Part shown: one piece after another, positions 27,339 to 37,370 of the stretch
Layout: each line of letters begins with the position of its first letter
Numbering within the stretch: position 1 is the first letter of the stretch
Translations under genes and position numbers: made by a program
Assembly: GCF_023712105.1 (NCBI RefSeq)
Contig: NZ_JAMLJI010000001.1
Span: 744,001-808,000, forward strand
Direction of reading: 5' to 3'
Source of the DNA: Larsenimonas suaedae
GTDB lineage: Bacteria > Pseudomonadota > Gammaproteobacteria > Pseudomonadales > Halomonadaceae
Length of the DNA: 64,000 nt
The notes under the pieces: model-generated
What the model was told of the DNA's origin: nothing
Database searches by the model: none
The model's input: only the letters and a program-made list of their open reading frames with translations

Positions 27339-27611
27339 ATGACTCCCGAAACGGTAATGAGCCTGGCCTATCAAGCCATGAAACTGATGCTGATGCTCGC
27401 AGCACCCCTTCTGAGCGTAGCCTTGATCGTAGGCCTTCTCGTCAGCCTTTTTCAGGCCGCAACCCAGATCAACGAAATGACCCTGTCCTTCATTCCAAAG
27501 ATCCTTGCCGTTTTCACAACGCTTGTCGTTGCAGGCTCCTGGATGATCGCAACGCTTGTCGACTTCACTCGGACACTCTTTTATAGCCTGCCGCAGTTGC
27601 TCGGCACCTGA
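27339..27611 (+). CDS. fliQ: Flagellar export gate protein FliQ
   Basis: FliQ is a two-helix membrane protein of the export gate. The 90-residue product has the family motif ALIVGLLVSLFQAATQINEM followed by LSFIPKILAVF. It starts 10 nt after fliP and is followed by fliR within 5 nt. Confidence 0.96.
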   Translation: MTPETVMSLAYQAMKLMLMLAAPLLSVALIVGLLVSLFQAATQINEMTLSFIPKILAVFTTLVVAGSWMIATLVDFTRTLFYSLPQLLGT

Positions 27612-27615
27612 CGCC

Positions 27616-28404
27616 ATGCTCGAGATCACCACGGCCCAGCTCAATTACTGGCTGACGGCCTTCATGTGGCCGTTCATTCGCGTATTGGCCTTCATCGCGG
27701 CGGCACCGGTCTTTCGCCACAGCAGCATGCCCCGCATTCCCCAGATTGGCATTGCGGCGCTGTTTACCATTGCGATCGTCCCCAGCCTACCGCCTCTACC
27801 AAATGTGCCTTTCATTTCCTACGCGGGCATCTGGCTGGTCGTGCAACAGATCCTGATCGGCGTGTCACTGGGATTCGTGGTTCGACTGGTGTTCTCGGCC
27901 ATACAGATGGCGGCAAGCTTCATAAGCTTTCAGATGGGTCTTTCATTCGCGACCTTTTTCTCCCCCGACTCCGGCGGATCAACCATGGTGTTGGCCCGGT
28001 TTTTCGATCTGATCGCATTGATGCTTTTTCTCGCCCTGAATGGCCATCTCTACATGCTCGAAGTCCTGGCCAATACGTTCACCCTGCTGCCAATCGGGGC
28101 AACCGCTCTGAATGCCAGCGCCTGGAACACCATTGCGATGTGGGGAAGTCTTCTGTTCAGCGCGGGTCTTTTACTGGCACTGCCACTGATTACCGCGCTT
28201 TTGATTACCAACCTGGCCATGGGCATCCTGAACCGCGCCGCCCCTCAGCTGACCATCTTTTCGATCGGCTTTCCCATGACACTATTGTTCGGTGTGGTGC
28301 TCATCACCTTTCTGCTCCCTGAAATGGGCGGCATCTTCGAGCAACTTTTCAAACAGGGGCTGGACATGATGGCGGAGCTTGCCCGAACGCTCGGCGCGCC
28401 CTGA
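27616..28404 (+). CDS. fliR: Flagellar export gate protein FliR
   Basis: FliR is the third export-gate subunit. The ATG at 27616 (262 residues, starting MLEITTAQLNYWL) follows the fliQ stop by 4 nt. A longer reading from 27556 overlaps fliQ heavily and is rejected. Several transmembrane helices are clear, including the family sections FIRVLAFIAAAPVFRHSSMP and GLSFATFFSPDSGGS. In E. coli fliR ends this operon; here flhB follows much later, on the other strand. Confidence 0.95.
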   Translation: MLEITTAQLNYWLTAFMWPFIRVLAFIAAAPVFRHSSMPRIPQIGIAALFTIAIVPSLPPLPNVPFISYAGIWLVVQQILIGVSLGFVVRLVFSAIQMAASFISFQMGLSFATFFSPDSGGSTMVLARFFDLIALMLFLALNGHLYMLEVLANTFTLLPIGATALNASAWNTIAMWGSLLFSAGLLLALPLITALLITNLAMGILNRAAPQLTIFSIGFPMTLLFGVVLITFLLPEMGGIFEQLFKQGLDMMAELARTLGAP

Positions 28405-28481
28405 CACGCCCTCATCGAAGATGACCCTACACGTCCTCAGAACACTGCCTTGGCTCTCGGATCACGCAATGTCACCTCTAA

Positions 28482-28517
28482 AAAAACGCCTCGCGGTGTC
28501 GGCCGCGAGGCGTTTTC
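28482..28517. terminator. Bidirectional terminator between fliR and flgL
   Basis: ACGCCTCGCGG and CCGCGAGGCGT (28485-28513) form an 11-pair stem with A-run before and TTTT after. It separates the convergent fli and flg operons. Confidence 0.92.
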
Positions 28518-28537
28518 ATGAGCGCAAAAGCACTTGA

Positions 28538-29755
28538 TCAAATAAGATCGAACAGCGACATCTGCTGGGTCTGGCTAAAGGTTTTCTGAGCCGCTTCCAA
28601 AGCCACCTGCTTCAATGAAAAGTCCGAGATGGCCTTGGCATAGTCAAGATCGACCAGTGATGACAGTCTGTCCTCATAGGCCAGCGCCCGGTCATCTCCG
28701 ACTGCGTTTAGAACATCGATCTCATTGAGCCGCGAACCGACCGTTGAACGTACGGTCAAAACGTTATCCAGGCCATTACTCAACTGGCGGCTTGTCGCCG
28801 ACAGCGCATTTTCAAGTGATGCCTTGGCCCGACCGGTGGACTGTTCGGTATTGAGCGCATCGACCGCGTTCTTGATGGCATTGATGAAGTTGTTGTCTTC
28901 ACTACGTCCCCTGGCCACGCTGAACCCATCGCCATCGGCCGGCGTGCCGTCGAGCTCAAGCTTCAAGCCGCCAAACGTCAGGCTATCGCCCTCGGTATAA
29001 GGCTGAGCGGCACTGGTTGTGCTCTGGGTTGTGTTGGTCACGGTGTAGGACAGATTGCCCGCGCCGTCGTCTGTAAAATTAATCTGAAAACTGTCACCGT
29101 ATTCAGCGTTGTTGGAATCGCTGACGGTCGGACCCGCGAAGGATGCGGTGCCCGTATTGCCTGCTGTTTCCTGGGTGATGTACTTCGAACTCGCCGTAAC
29201 CGACCCAAAAATCTTGTCGCCGGTATCGAAGGACTTCATCTGCCGTGATGCATCGACCTTGATTGACTGCTGGTTGCTATCACCCTGATAGCTTACTCGG
29301 CCAGTGCCATCGACCTCGAACGGCTTGGTGCCGGACTGCGCACCTGCAAAGATATAGTTGCCGTTACCGTCGGTAGAATTCGAAAGCCCTACCAGCTGCT
29401 GATAGACACTCTCAAGCTGAGTTGCGATCGAGTTGCGATCGGCATCCGACAGAGACCCGTTACCGGCCTGCACGATCAGATTCTGCGCCGATTGAATCGA
29501 GGTGGTGACGTTGTCGAGCACGGTCTCTTCAAGCGACAGGTTGCGCTCGGCGGTGGTACGCGAGGAAGCGTGCTGCTCGGTCGTGGACATCGCCTGACGC
29601 GTCGTCAACGCCTGCGACGCCGCACTCGGGTCATCTGCGGCAGTCACGACCCGTCTGCCGGTCGCCATCTGCATGCCGATGTCGCTGCGCTTGGCCTGTT
29701 GATCCAGAAGTGCCGACAGGCTGTTATTAAATATGGAGGCGGAACTTAAACGCAT
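28538..29755 (-). CDS. flgL: Hook-filament junction protein FlgL (HAP3)
   Basis: FlgL joins the hook to the filament. The 405-residue protein starts MRLSSASIFNNSLSALLDQQ, a flagellin-like N-terminal helix, and ends with a flagellin-like C-terminal helix (LEAAQKTFSQTQQMSLFDLI). The Ser/Thr/Gly-rich middle resembles flagellin outer domains and is longer than in E. coli (317). It is 5 nt downstream of flgK in the same transcript. It ends at the shared terminator. Confidence 0.94.
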   Translation of the reverse strand: MRLSSASIFNNSLSALLDQQAKRSDIGMQMATGRRVVTAADDPSAASQALTTRQAMSTTEQHASSRTTAERNLSLEETVLDNVTTSIQSAQNLIVQAGNGSLSDADRNSIATQLESVYQQLVGLSNSTDGNGNYIFAGAQSGTKPFEVDGTGRVSYQGDSNQQSIKVDASRQMKSFDTGDKIFGSVTASSKYITQETAGNTGTASFAGPTVSDSNNAEYGDSFQINFTDDGAGNLSYTVTNTTQSTTSAAQPYTEGDSLTFGGLKLELDGTPADGDGFSVARGRSEDNNFINAIKNAVDALNTEQSTGRAKASLENALSATSRQLSNGLDNVLTVRSTVGSRLNEIDVLNAVGDDRALAYEDRLSSLVDLDYAKAISDFSLKQVALEAAQKTFSQTQQMSLFDLI

Positions 29756-29760
29756 GGCGA

Positions 29761-31419
29761 TTACCTCATGATCCCGATCAGCTCATTGAACATGTTCTGA
29801 GCAGTGGAAATAACTTTCGCGTTGGCCGTATACATCTGCTGGAATTTCAGAAGATTGGCTGCCTCTTCTTCCAGATTGACCCCGGACACCGACTGTTGAG
29901 CGGTCGACACCTGCTCGACCACACTGTTTTGTGCGTCGCTTTTGACCTTAAGAGTCGCGGTGCGCGTTCCGACATCACTGACCAACTGAGCATACGCACC
30001 GCTGAACGAGGTGTCCCCCCCAATGCGCTTGGCGCCTTGAAGATCGGCCATCGCCTGGGCATTGGTGTTGTCACCGATGCCGTTACCCGCCCCGGCGGCG
30101 GCAAGCTTGGCCGGATCAGAAATCATCAAATCCATTTCACGCGTGGCGGACTCGAACGGTTTGACCAGAAACGCATCGCCGTCGGCGGGCGTACCCGATA
30201 CCGCGATATCCAACCCATCGACCGAGATAACGGATGCGCCGTTGCTGTCAGTCGGCAGGCCGCCTGAGGCAAAGCTTGACGTTGTTCCATCGCTTTCACG
30301 GGTCACGGTGTACGTGCCAGCCTCGAACTCAACCGTGTAATTACTTGGGCGCAGTTGGTCGACGCTATCATTGAACGTGGTTGAAACCGTTGCCGTACTG
30401 GTATTATCGGCGTGAGCAAAGCTATCCGGACTACCAAGCGCGAACACGGGCTCACCCGCATTACCGCCAAGATCCTGGCCCTGCACATGCTGCTGATTAA
30501 TGCTGCCGGAAAGGCTGACCGCCAGCTGACCCAGTCGCTGTTGAGCGGATTCAAGCCCGCCGTTACGAAACGCCAATAGCCCCCCCACTTTACCGCCGGT
30601 CAGCCGGTCTTCACTGATTTCGAAGTTACCGCCGGAGCCGTTGGCGATCGCGACCGTCTTGCGAGTAGGATCGCTTGAATCATCAACAAGCGACATACGG
30701 TAATTGTCATTGCCCTGCACAAGCGACTGCCCGCCTGAAACAGAGATGTTGTACTTGCCATCCTGCTCGACCACGTTGATCGAGGTCAGCTCACTGAGCT
30801 TCGACACGAACAGGTCACGTTGATCCATGAGATCGCTCGGCTCATTGCCGGTCTTGGACTGTGTAATCGTGATCTGCTTGTTAAGATTCGCGATCTGGCT
30901 GGTGTAGCTGTTGATCTGGCCGACTGCATCATTGAGCTGGCTCTCGACGCCCTGTTCCATGTCACCAAGATAGCCGGACACGGACTTGAACTGAGCCACC
31001 ATGCTGCGCGCATCGCCGAGCACCGTTTCGCGCACGGCAGGGTCGGCTGGCGTATCGGCAAGCTTCTGAATGCTTGAGAAAAACGACGACATCAGCGAAT
31101 CAAGGCCGGAGTCTTCATTGGCAAGCACATTGTCGATCTGGGTCATCTCGGTCAGCTCAGACGATAACGCCGACTGCTCGCTCTTGGCCTTGTTGAGCTG
31201 ATTGCTCAAAAAGCCTTCGTACTGGCGAGAAATGCCTTCGAGGTTTACCCCGTTACCAAAATAGCCCGCCGGAGTTGAGGTGCCCGGCGACTGGCCGAAC
31301 TGCGCGACACGCCGATTGTAGCCTTCGGTGTCGGCATTGCTGATGTTGTTGCTGGTCGTGCTGAGCGCTGCCTGTGTCGCTTTCAGCCCCGACAGACCAA
31401 TGTTGATGAGATTCGCCAT
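29761..31419 (-). CDS. flgK: Hook-filament junction protein FlgK (HAP1)
   Basis: FlgK is the other junction protein. The 552 residues start MANLINIGLSGLKATQAALS and contain the rod/hook family motif SNNISNADTEGYNRR. The C-terminus shows LEEEAANLLKFQQMYTANAK, typical of FlgK. The centre is polar and Ser/Asp-rich. Upstream is a terminator-like hairpin after flgJ, so flgKL may also have its own promoter; a GCCGATAT -10-like element at 31467-31474 lacks a good -35. Confidence 0.96.
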   Translation of the reverse strand: MANLINIGLSGLKATQAALSTTSNNISNADTEGYNRRVAQFGQSPGTSTPAGYFGNGVNLEGISRQYEGFLSNQLNKAKSEQSALSSELTEMTQIDNVLANEDSGLDSLMSSFFSSIQKLADTPADPAVRETVLGDARSMVAQFKSVSGYLGDMEQGVESQLNDAVGQINSYTSQIANLNKQITITQSKTGNEPSDLMDQRDLFVSKLSELTSINVVEQDGKYNISVSGGQSLVQGNDNYRMSLVDDSSDPTRKTVAIANGSGGNFEISEDRLTGGKVGGLLAFRNGGLESAQQRLGQLAVSLSGSINQQHVQGQDLGGNAGEPVFALGSPDSFAHADNTSTATVSTTFNDSVDQLRPSNYTVEFEAGTYTVTRESDGTTSSFASGGLPTDSNGASVISVDGLDIAVSGTPADGDAFLVKPFESATREMDLMISDPAKLAAAGAGNGIGDNTNAQAMADLQGAKRIGGDTSFSGAYAQLVSDVGTRTATLKVKSDAQNSVVEQVSTAQQSVSGVNLEEEAANLLKFQQMYTANAKVISTAQNMFNELIGIMR

Positions 31420-31484
31420 GTCTTTTCCCCGAAATGCGCTGCCGCAAAGGTCTTTGTTGCCATCAGATATCGGCCGGCTAATAA

Positions 31485-31508
31485 AGAAATAAAGCCCCGA
31501 AGGGCTTC
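31485..31508 (-). terminator. UUCG-tetraloop hairpin after flgJ
   Basis: On the minus strand AAGCCC-TTCG-GGGCTT is followed by TATTTCTTTATT. It would end or weaken the flgB-J transcript just before flgKL. Confidence 0.75.
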
Positions 31509-31514
31509 ATTAAC

Positions 31515-32588
31515 TCAAAAAATGCGGCTTGGAACGTCATCGATCCCGTAGGCCGACTTGACCGACTCAGCCGAAGGCCCTTGAGCGAGCTGATCACCTG
31601 CATCAAAGCGCTCTGGAAGCTGACGCATGATTGAAATCAGCTTGGTGGCGTACTGAGGATCGGTCGCGTAGCCACTGTTTTGAAGTTGCCAGGCGGCGGC
31701 TTCATCGCTTTTCGCCTCGACCACGCCGTCATAACGGCTGTTCTGCGTTAGAAGACGGGCATAGTCATTGAATGATTCTTCATAGGAGCCATACACCCGG
31801 AACCCATCTCGAAGCTTTTGTGCCTGCCCATCGATGTACTCGGTGGTCATGACATTTGACGCATCCCCTTTCCAGCCAGGGGTGGCCTTGATGTTAAAAA
31901 GGTTATGACTTTGACCGCCGTCAGCGGTCTTGATCTCGTGCTTGCCCCAGCCGGTTTCGAGTGCCGCCTGGGCGACAATCAAACGGCTCGAGATACCGAC
32001 CACCTGGCTTGCCCGTTCGGCAGCGCTCCCCACCTTGTCGAGAAACCGCTGCACATGGGGCGGCAGATCGGATGCCGCAATCGCTGAGGTCTGAGAGGTT
32101 TGCTCAAGACGCTTTTCCGCCTGCTCAGTGACCAGTAGCTGCGCCTTATACCAGTCGGCATTGTCGCCTGCCGCCTTGGTAGACTCATCGACACTGCCGC
32201 GGCGAAGCCATTCGTCCTTGAGCGCCACCGGTGCCCCGGTGGGTACGCCCGCCATCATCGACCGCTTGGCGTCAGGCTCGGAAGACGCGACTGGCCCCGG
32301 GTTACCCCCGAGCTGCTTGACCAGCATGTCCGCAATACCGATGCCCTCGTTGGACATGGTCTGGGCCCACTGCTGATCCATCATCGACTGATACAGGTCG
32401 CCCTGGTGACTGCTGAGCAGGCCGCTGTCCGGCACCGTGTCTCGCATGCCCTTGACCATGATGTTCAGGAGCATGGCTTCGAACTGCTGGGCGGCCTGGG
32501 TGAGCCCTTCCTGCTGATTCTGACGCGCCGAGAACTTGAGCTTTGAAACCCCTTGAACATCAAGTGCGAACTGAGAAGAAAGATCCAT
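31515..32588 (-). CDS. flgJ: Rod cap and peptidoglycan hydrolase FlgJ
   Basis: FlgJ caps the growing rod and cuts peptidoglycan so the rod can pass. The N-terminal rod-scaffold domain is about residues 1-100 (AQQFEAMLLNIMVKGMRDT). The C-terminal glucosaminidase domain is about 185-335, with the likely catalytic Glu211 in ALETGWGKHE and NLFNIKATPGWKG. The linker between them is unusually polar. The 357 residues are longer than E. coli (313). It lies 8 nt after flgI. Confidence 0.96.
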   Translation of the reverse strand: MDLSSQFALDVQGVSKLKFSARQNQQEGLTQAAQQFEAMLLNIMVKGMRDTVPDSGLLSSHQGDLYQSMMDQQWAQTMSNEGIGIADMLVKQLGGNPGPVASSEPDAKRSMMAGVPTGAPVALKDEWLRRGSVDESTKAAGDNADWYKAQLLVTEQAEKRLEQTSQTSAIAASDLPPHVQRFLDKVGSAAERASQVVGISSRLIVAQAALETGWGKHEIKTADGGQSHNLFNIKATPGWKGDASNVMTTEYIDGQAQKLRDGFRVYGSYEESFNDYARLLTQNSRYDGVVEAKSDEAAAWQLQNSGYATDPQYATKLISIMRQLPERFDAGDQLAQGPSAESVKSAYGIDDVPSRIF

Positions 32589-32596
32589 GCATCACC

Positions 32597-33712
32597 TCAA
32601 ATGACATCCAGTTCAGCGTGAAGCGCTCCGGAGGTCTTCAGCGCCTGAAGAATCGACATGAGATCGGTCGGTGTCGCCCCGAGTGCATTGAGCGCGTTCA
32701 CGACTTCGGAAAGCTGGGCGCTTGCATTGATGACCTGAAGCGCGCCGTCTTCTTCCTGAAGTGTGACATCGGCGTTGGGCACGACCGCCGTATCGCCACC
32801 TGCAAACGCGTTGGGCTGGGCAACGATCGGGTTGTTGTCGATCACCACCGAGAGATTGCCGTGCGCAACCGCCGCCTGGCTAAGCGTGACCGTGCCGTTC
32901 ATGACCACCGAACCGGTACGCTGATTGATGACCACCTTGGGCGACGGCGCGCCCTGAGAAACATTGATGTTTTGGACCTGAGCGATAAACGCCACCTGGG
33001 CGGATTTTTCGACCGGCGAATTGAGCTCGATGGTGCGTGAATTGAGCGCTCGGGCAACGGGGCGCCCAAAATTACGGTTGATCGCGTTCATCGCATCGAG
33101 GGCGGTACTGAAATCAGCCTGCTTGAGCTCCATGGTGATGCGACCGTTGCTGCCAAGATCGAGTGGCACGCTGCGCTCGATGGTCGCGCCATCGACCACA
33201 CGCCCTGCCGCCAGCTGGTTGACCGTGACGCTTGAGCCCGCGGCGGAGGCGCCCGCGCCACCGATCAGCACATTGCCTTGCGCCAGTGCGTAAACCTGAC
33301 CATCGGCGCCTTTCAGCGGCGTCATGAGCAGCGTACCGCCACGAAGGCTTTTGGCGTTACCAACCGACGACACCACGATGTCCATTTTCTGGCCCGGGCT
33401 TGCAAACGGCGGAAGCTCCGCGGTCACCATGACGGCGGCCACGTTCTTGAGCTGCATGTTGGTCCCGCTTGGTACGGTAATACCGAGCTGCGACATCATG
33501 TTACGAAGCGATTGGCCGGTAAACGGGGCCTGAGTGGTCTGGTCGCCTGAATTATCAAGCCCAACCACCAGCCCATACCCCACGACCGGGTTGTCGCGAA
33601 CGCCTGCGATGGTCGCGATCTCCTTGAGCGGTGCAGCGTGAACCGTGGGTGCTACCAAGGGTATGGCAGCGACCATTAGCGATACGAAAGCGAATTTTAT
33701 CTTTGATATCAT
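32597..33712 (-). CDS. flgI: Flagellar P-ring protein FlgI
   Basis: FlgI forms the periplasmic P ring around the rod. A clear Sec signal peptide (FVSLMVAAIPLVAPTVHAAP) precedes the mature start LKEIATIAGVRDNP. Family motifs VGYGLVVGLDNSGDQTTQAP and RNMMSQLGI are present. At 371 residues it matches the family length. It lies 15 nt after flgH. Confidence 0.97.
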   Translation of the reverse strand: MISKIKFAFVSLMVAAIPLVAPTVHAAPLKEIATIAGVRDNPVVGYGLVVGLDNSGDQTTQAPFTGQSLRNMMSQLGITVPSGTNMQLKNVAAVMVTAELPPFASPGQKMDIVVSSVGNAKSLRGGTLLMTPLKGADGQVYALAQGNVLIGGAGASAAGSSVTVNQLAAGRVVDGATIERSVPLDLGSNGRITMELKQADFSTALDAMNAINRNFGRPVARALNSRTIELNSPVEKSAQVAFIAQVQNINVSQGAPSPKVVINQRTGSVVMNGTVTLSQAAVAHGNLSVVIDNNPIVAQPNAFAGGDTAVVPNADVTLQEEDGALQVINASAQLSEVVNALNALGATPTDLMSILQALKTSGALHAELDVI

Positions 33713-33727
33713 GGCGCTGTACCTGGC

Positions 33728-34423
33728 TTAGAAAGGCGATATGTTCAGGAAGAAACGCTGCAACCAGCCCATGCGCTGCGCTTCGTCGATGTAGCCATCG
33801 CCGTAGTACTCAAGACGCGCATCGGCGACCTGGGTCGATTCCACGGTGTTGGCGGTCGAAATAAAGGCCGGGTTGACCACTCCGGAAAAGCGAATGTATT
33901 CGGCGCCCTGATTGATGCCGATCTGCTTTTCACCGGCCACCTTCAAATTGCCGTTGGGCAACACATCCATGACGGTCACGGTGATCACACCCACAAACGA
34001 GTTGGCTGCACTCGCCCCACCGGAGCCTTCGAAATCGCTGCCGCCACTCATGTCCGTGTTCTGATCGGCGGTGACAAGCCCACCGGTTATACGGGGCACT
34101 GCCGTGATGCCAAGCGTCGCTGAGCCACTTCGGCTTGCGTTGGCGGCCGAGCTCTTGGTGGCGCTGACGTCTTCGTTGAGTTCGATCGTCAGGATGTCGC
34201 CCACCCCACGCGGACGCCGATCTTCAAACAGCGGCCGCACGTAATTGGCCTGATAGATCGAGCCGTTGGCCACCGGCACCGGCGCAGGCTGCGGCGGTGA
34301 GGTCGTCGGTCCCTGAACGATGTTCTGTCTGGGCACATACGCGCAGGCAGACAGCCCGATCATCAGTGCGACGGCGCTCAGGGTCTTGACCGATGCGCCT
34401 CGAAACCGCCGTGTGGCCGTCAT
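33728..34423 (-). CDS. flgH: Flagellar L-ring lipoprotein FlgH
   Basis: FlgH forms the outer-membrane L ring. The signal ends in the lipobox LSAC ([16 protein letters not shown]). The conserved FlgH section [20 protein letters not shown] and [11 protein letters not shown] follow, and [17 protein letters not shown] lies in the C-terminal half. It is 231 residues. FlgH presence implies a Gram-negative envelope with an outer membrane. Confidence 0.96.
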   Translation of the reverse strand: MTATRRFRGASVKTLSAVALMIGLSACAYVPRQNIVQGPTTSPPQPAPVPVANGSIYQANYVRPLFEDRRPRGVGDILTIELNEDVSATKSSAANASRSGSATLGITAVPRITGGLVTADQNTDMSGGSDFEGSGGASAANSFVGVITVTVMDVLPNGNLKVAGEKQIGINQGAEYIRFSGVVNPAFISTANTVESTQVADARLEYYGDGYIDEAQRMGWLQRFFLNISPF

Positions 34424-34441
34424 GTTCGACTCCCCGTCTTA

Positions 34442-35224
34442 TTAAAGCTGAGTCAGACGCTGAAGCATCTGATCGGAGGTGGAGACGGCCTTGGAGTTGA
34501 TCTCATAGGCACGCTGGGTCGCGATCATGTTGACCATTTCCTCGACCACATTGACGTTCGAGGTCTCCAGATATTTCTGGTTGATCAGACCCGCGCCGTT
34601 ATTGCCGGGAATATTGTCGTTCGGTGCACCAGAGGCGGTGGTTTCAGCGTACAGGTTGTTCCCCATGCTCTGAAGGCCCGCGTTATTGACGAATGTGGAC
34701 AGCTGCAGCTGGCCAACCTGGTTGCTTTGACCATCGCCTGGTTGAGTGACGGAGACAATCCCGTCCTGACTTACAGAAATCGACAGCGCGTTTGGCGGAA
34801 TGACGATCGCCGGCTGGACCGGGAAGCCACTGGACGTTACCAGCTGGCCGTTCTGGTCAAGCTGGAAGGAGCCATCGCGCGTATAGGCCGTGGTGCCATC
34901 GGGCATTTGTACAGAAAAGAAGCCATCGCCATTGATGGCCATGTCCTTGGCGTTGCCGGTTTCCTCGAGATTGCCCTGAGTATGCAGGCGCTCGGTCGCC
35001 ACTTCCTGAACACCGGTACCGACCTGAAGCCCGCTCGGCAGGTTGGTCTGAACCGATGACATGGCGCCAGGCTGACGCGCGTTTTGATAAAGCAGGTCCT
35101 CGAACGCCACCCGAGACGCCTTGAAGCCAGTGGTGCTGACGTTGGCCAGGTTGTTCGAGACCACATCGAGTTTGGTTTGCTGGGCGTCGAGCCCGGTCTT
35201 TGCAATCCAGAGAGAGCGAATCAT
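34442..35224 (-). CDS. flgG: Distal rod protein FlgG
   Basis: FlgG forms the distal rod. The N-terminus [20 protein letters not shown] runs into the family signature [16 protein letters not shown]. The C-terminus has [20 protein letters not shown]. The 260 residues equal the E. coli length. It is 18 nt from flgH and 13 nt from flgF. Confidence 0.97.
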   Translation of the reverse strand: MIRSLWIAKTGLDAQQTKLDVVSNNLANVSTTGFKASRVAFEDLLYQNARQPGAMSSVQTNLPSGLQVGTGVQEVATERLHTQGNLEETGNAKDMAINGDGFFSVQMPDGTTAYTRDGSFQLDQNGQLVTSSGFPVQPAIVIPPNALSISVSQDGIVSVTQPGDGQSNQVGQLQLSTFVNNAGLQSMGNNLYAETTASGAPNDNIPGNNGAGLINQKYLETSNVNVVEEMVNMIATQRAYEINSKAVSTSDQMLQRLTQL

Positions 35225-35237
35225 GCCATTACCTCGT

Positions 35238-36026
35238 TCAAGTCAGCGAGAGCAGCTGATTGGCGCGCTGTTCGTTGTCATCGGCGGTTTGAATCATCTT
35301 CATGTTCATCTCGAACCGGCGCGCGTTGTCGATCATCGATACCATGGCCTCGGTGGCGCTGACGTTGCTGCCTTCGAGTGCCCCGGACACAAGCCGCACC
35401 GCGTCGTTACGCGGCAGCCGTGCCGGCGCGTCGTCTTCACCATCGTTGACGTTATTACCGTTGTTGTCGGCAACGCCTGCCTTGGCGCGATAGAGACCAT
35501 CATCGCCTCTTTGCATGGAATCATTGCCCGGATTAACCAGCTTCAAACGCCCTACTTCAGCCAATGTGTTGGGCTGATCCCCAAGACCCAGTGCCGAAAT
35601 GGTGCCATCCGAGGCCACCGATACCTTGGCGTTCAACGGCAAAACGATCGGTCCCCCCTCACCCAGTACCGGCTTGCCATCGGCCATCAGAAGGCCGGTC
35701 GAGTCCATGCGAAGCCGGCCGTCGCGGGTATAGGCTTCACTGCCGCCGCCATCATCAACGGCCAGCCAGCCGTCACCGTCGATCGCGACGTCAAGTGACC
35801 GACCCGTTTCATTGATCATGCCGGGGCTTGCATCGAAACCCGGCGTGGTGTCGGCCACGACCGCTCGGGTCGCTAGGCCGTCCCCCTGAATGGGGACGGC
35901 GCGGAAGGCCGAAAGCTGCGCCTTGAACCCGGTCGTCGAGACATTGGCCAGATTGTTGGTGACCACACTCTGACGCTCGAGCGATTGCTGTGCGCCAGAC
36001 AGCGCGGTGTAAATCATCCGATCCAT
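35238..36026 (-). CDS. flgF: Proximal rod protein FlgF
   Basis: FlgF is a rod subunit. It starts [20 protein letters not shown] and has the same [15 protein letters not shown] signature. The C-terminus [20 protein letters not shown] is typical. The 262 residues and the order E-F-G fit. Confidence 0.96.
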   Translation of the reverse strand: MDRMIYTALSGAQQSLERQSVVTNNLANVSTTGFKAQLSAFRAVPIQGDGLATRAVVADTTPGFDASPGMINETGRSLDVAIDGDGWLAVDDGGGSEAYTRDGRLRMDSTGLLMADGKPVLGEGGPIVLPLNAKVSVASDGTISALGLGDQPNTLAEVGRLKLVNPGNDSMQRGDDGLYRAKAGVADNNGNNVNDGEDDAPARLPRNDAVRLVSGALEGSNVSATEAMVSMIDNARRFEMNMKMIQTADDNEQRANQLLSLT

Positions 36027-36048
36027 TGTCTTACTCCCGAATCAACGA

Positions 36049-37296
36049 TTAGCGCAGAGTGACCAGGGTCTGAAGCACCTGATCCTGAGTCTTGATGGTC
36101 TGGGCATTGGCCTGATAGTTACGCTGGGCAACGATCATGTTGACCAGCTGCGAAGACAGGTCGACGTTGGAATTTTCCACCGCGCCGGCCACCAGGCCAC
36201 CCAGCTGACCGGTGCCCGCCTTGCCAAGCAGCGGCTGACCGGAGTCGGAGGTCTCGACCCAGCCGTTGTCACCGACCGGCTGAAGCCCTTGGGTGTTACG
36301 GAAGTTGGCAAGCGCCACCTGACCAAGCAGCTTGGTCTGGTCGTTGGAGTAGCTGGCGATCAGCGAGCCGTCGTCATCGATGGAAATACCGGTCAGCGCG
36401 CCGGAGGTGTAGCCGTCCTGACTGATATCGTTGACTGCGAAATCATCACCGAACTGAGTGGTGCCATCAAAGCTGACATCAAAATTCATCGCGGCACCAC
36501 CGCCCGCAGGCGTGAAAGCGACATTCAAGTTCTGGCCGGCGGGATTTAACTGACCGTTGGAGTCGAATTGAACGGCGTTATTAGTACCCACGACATTGTC
36601 ATCATTGAAGGCTGTGACAGTCCACTCATTGGGATTGGCTGAGTTCTTGGAAAAATACAGGTTGATAGGCTGTGTGTTGCCCAAAGAATCGTAAGCCGTC
36701 ATCGTCGTAGTGAAATTGTACGACGCGTCATTTCCTGGATTAATGCCATTGGCGCCAGCTACTGTGGTATCCGGTGTAGAAGCCACAGAATTTGAATCCA
36801 GGTTCATGACTACGCCACCGGCTTCGGTCGCCTTGGATGGCATGTTATCGGTCGGCACTTCAAGCGCGGCCGGCTGGCCGCCAAGCGCCTGCTTGGCAGC
36901 GGCCGCGTTCTCGGCAGTCAGTACGACGCCGTTGCCCTGAGCCTGGTAGCCGGTCAGGCGCGCCCCGGTGGCGTTGGCCAGAAAGCCATCCTTGGTCAGG
37001 GTAAGCTGGCCGTTGCGCGAATAAGTGGTCTGAGCGCCGTCGTTGAAACGGAAGAAGCCGTCGCCGTTGATCGCGAGGTCGAGGTCGCGATCAGTAGTTT
37101 CGATCGAGCCGGAGCTGAAGCTCTGGGTAATGGCGGCAACCTTCGTACCAAGCCCCTTGGCGCCGGCATAGATGTCGGCAAATTCCGCCCGGCTTGATTT
37201 GTAGCCGACGGTCGCCGAGTTGGCGATGTTGTTACCAATGACGTCCAGGTTGCTGCTGGCGGCATTGATCCCGCTTACCCCTTGAGAAAATGACAT
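36049..37296 (-). CDS. flgE: Flagellar hook protein FlgE
   Basis: FlgE polymerises into the hook. It starts MSFSQGVSGINAASSNLDVI, then GNNIANSATVGYKSSRAEFA. The C-terminal helix NSNVDLSSQLVNMIVAQRNY is the standard FlgE end. The total is 415 residues. The central hook domain is Asn/Gly/Thr-rich. It lies 74 nt after flgD. Confidence 0.97.
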   Translation of the reverse strand: MSFSQGVSGINAASSNLDVIGNNIANSATVGYKSSRAEFADIYAGAKGLGTKVAAITQSFSSGSIETTDRDLDLAINGDGFFRFNDGAQTTYSRNGQLTLTKDGFLANATGARLTGYQAQGNGVVLTAENAAAAKQALGGQPAALEVPTDNMPSKATEAGGVVMNLDSNSVASTPDTTVAGANGINPGNDASYNFTTTMTAYDSLGNTQPINLYFSKNSANPNEWTVTAFNDDNVVGTNNAVQFDSNGQLNPAGQNLNVAFTPAGGGAAMNFDVSFDGTTQFGDDFAVNDISQDGYTSGALTGISIDDDGSLIASYSNDQTKLLGQVALANFRNTQGLQPVGDNGWVETSDSGQPLLGKAGTGQLGGLVAGAVENSNVDLSSQLVNMIVAQRNYQANAQTIKTQDQVLQTLVTLR

Positions 37297-37370
37297 GATG
37301 CGTTCCTCAGTGTTTCGTTGACGGTGTTTCGATGACCGGGCCAGAAGGCACCGGGGTCACGTCACGCGGT

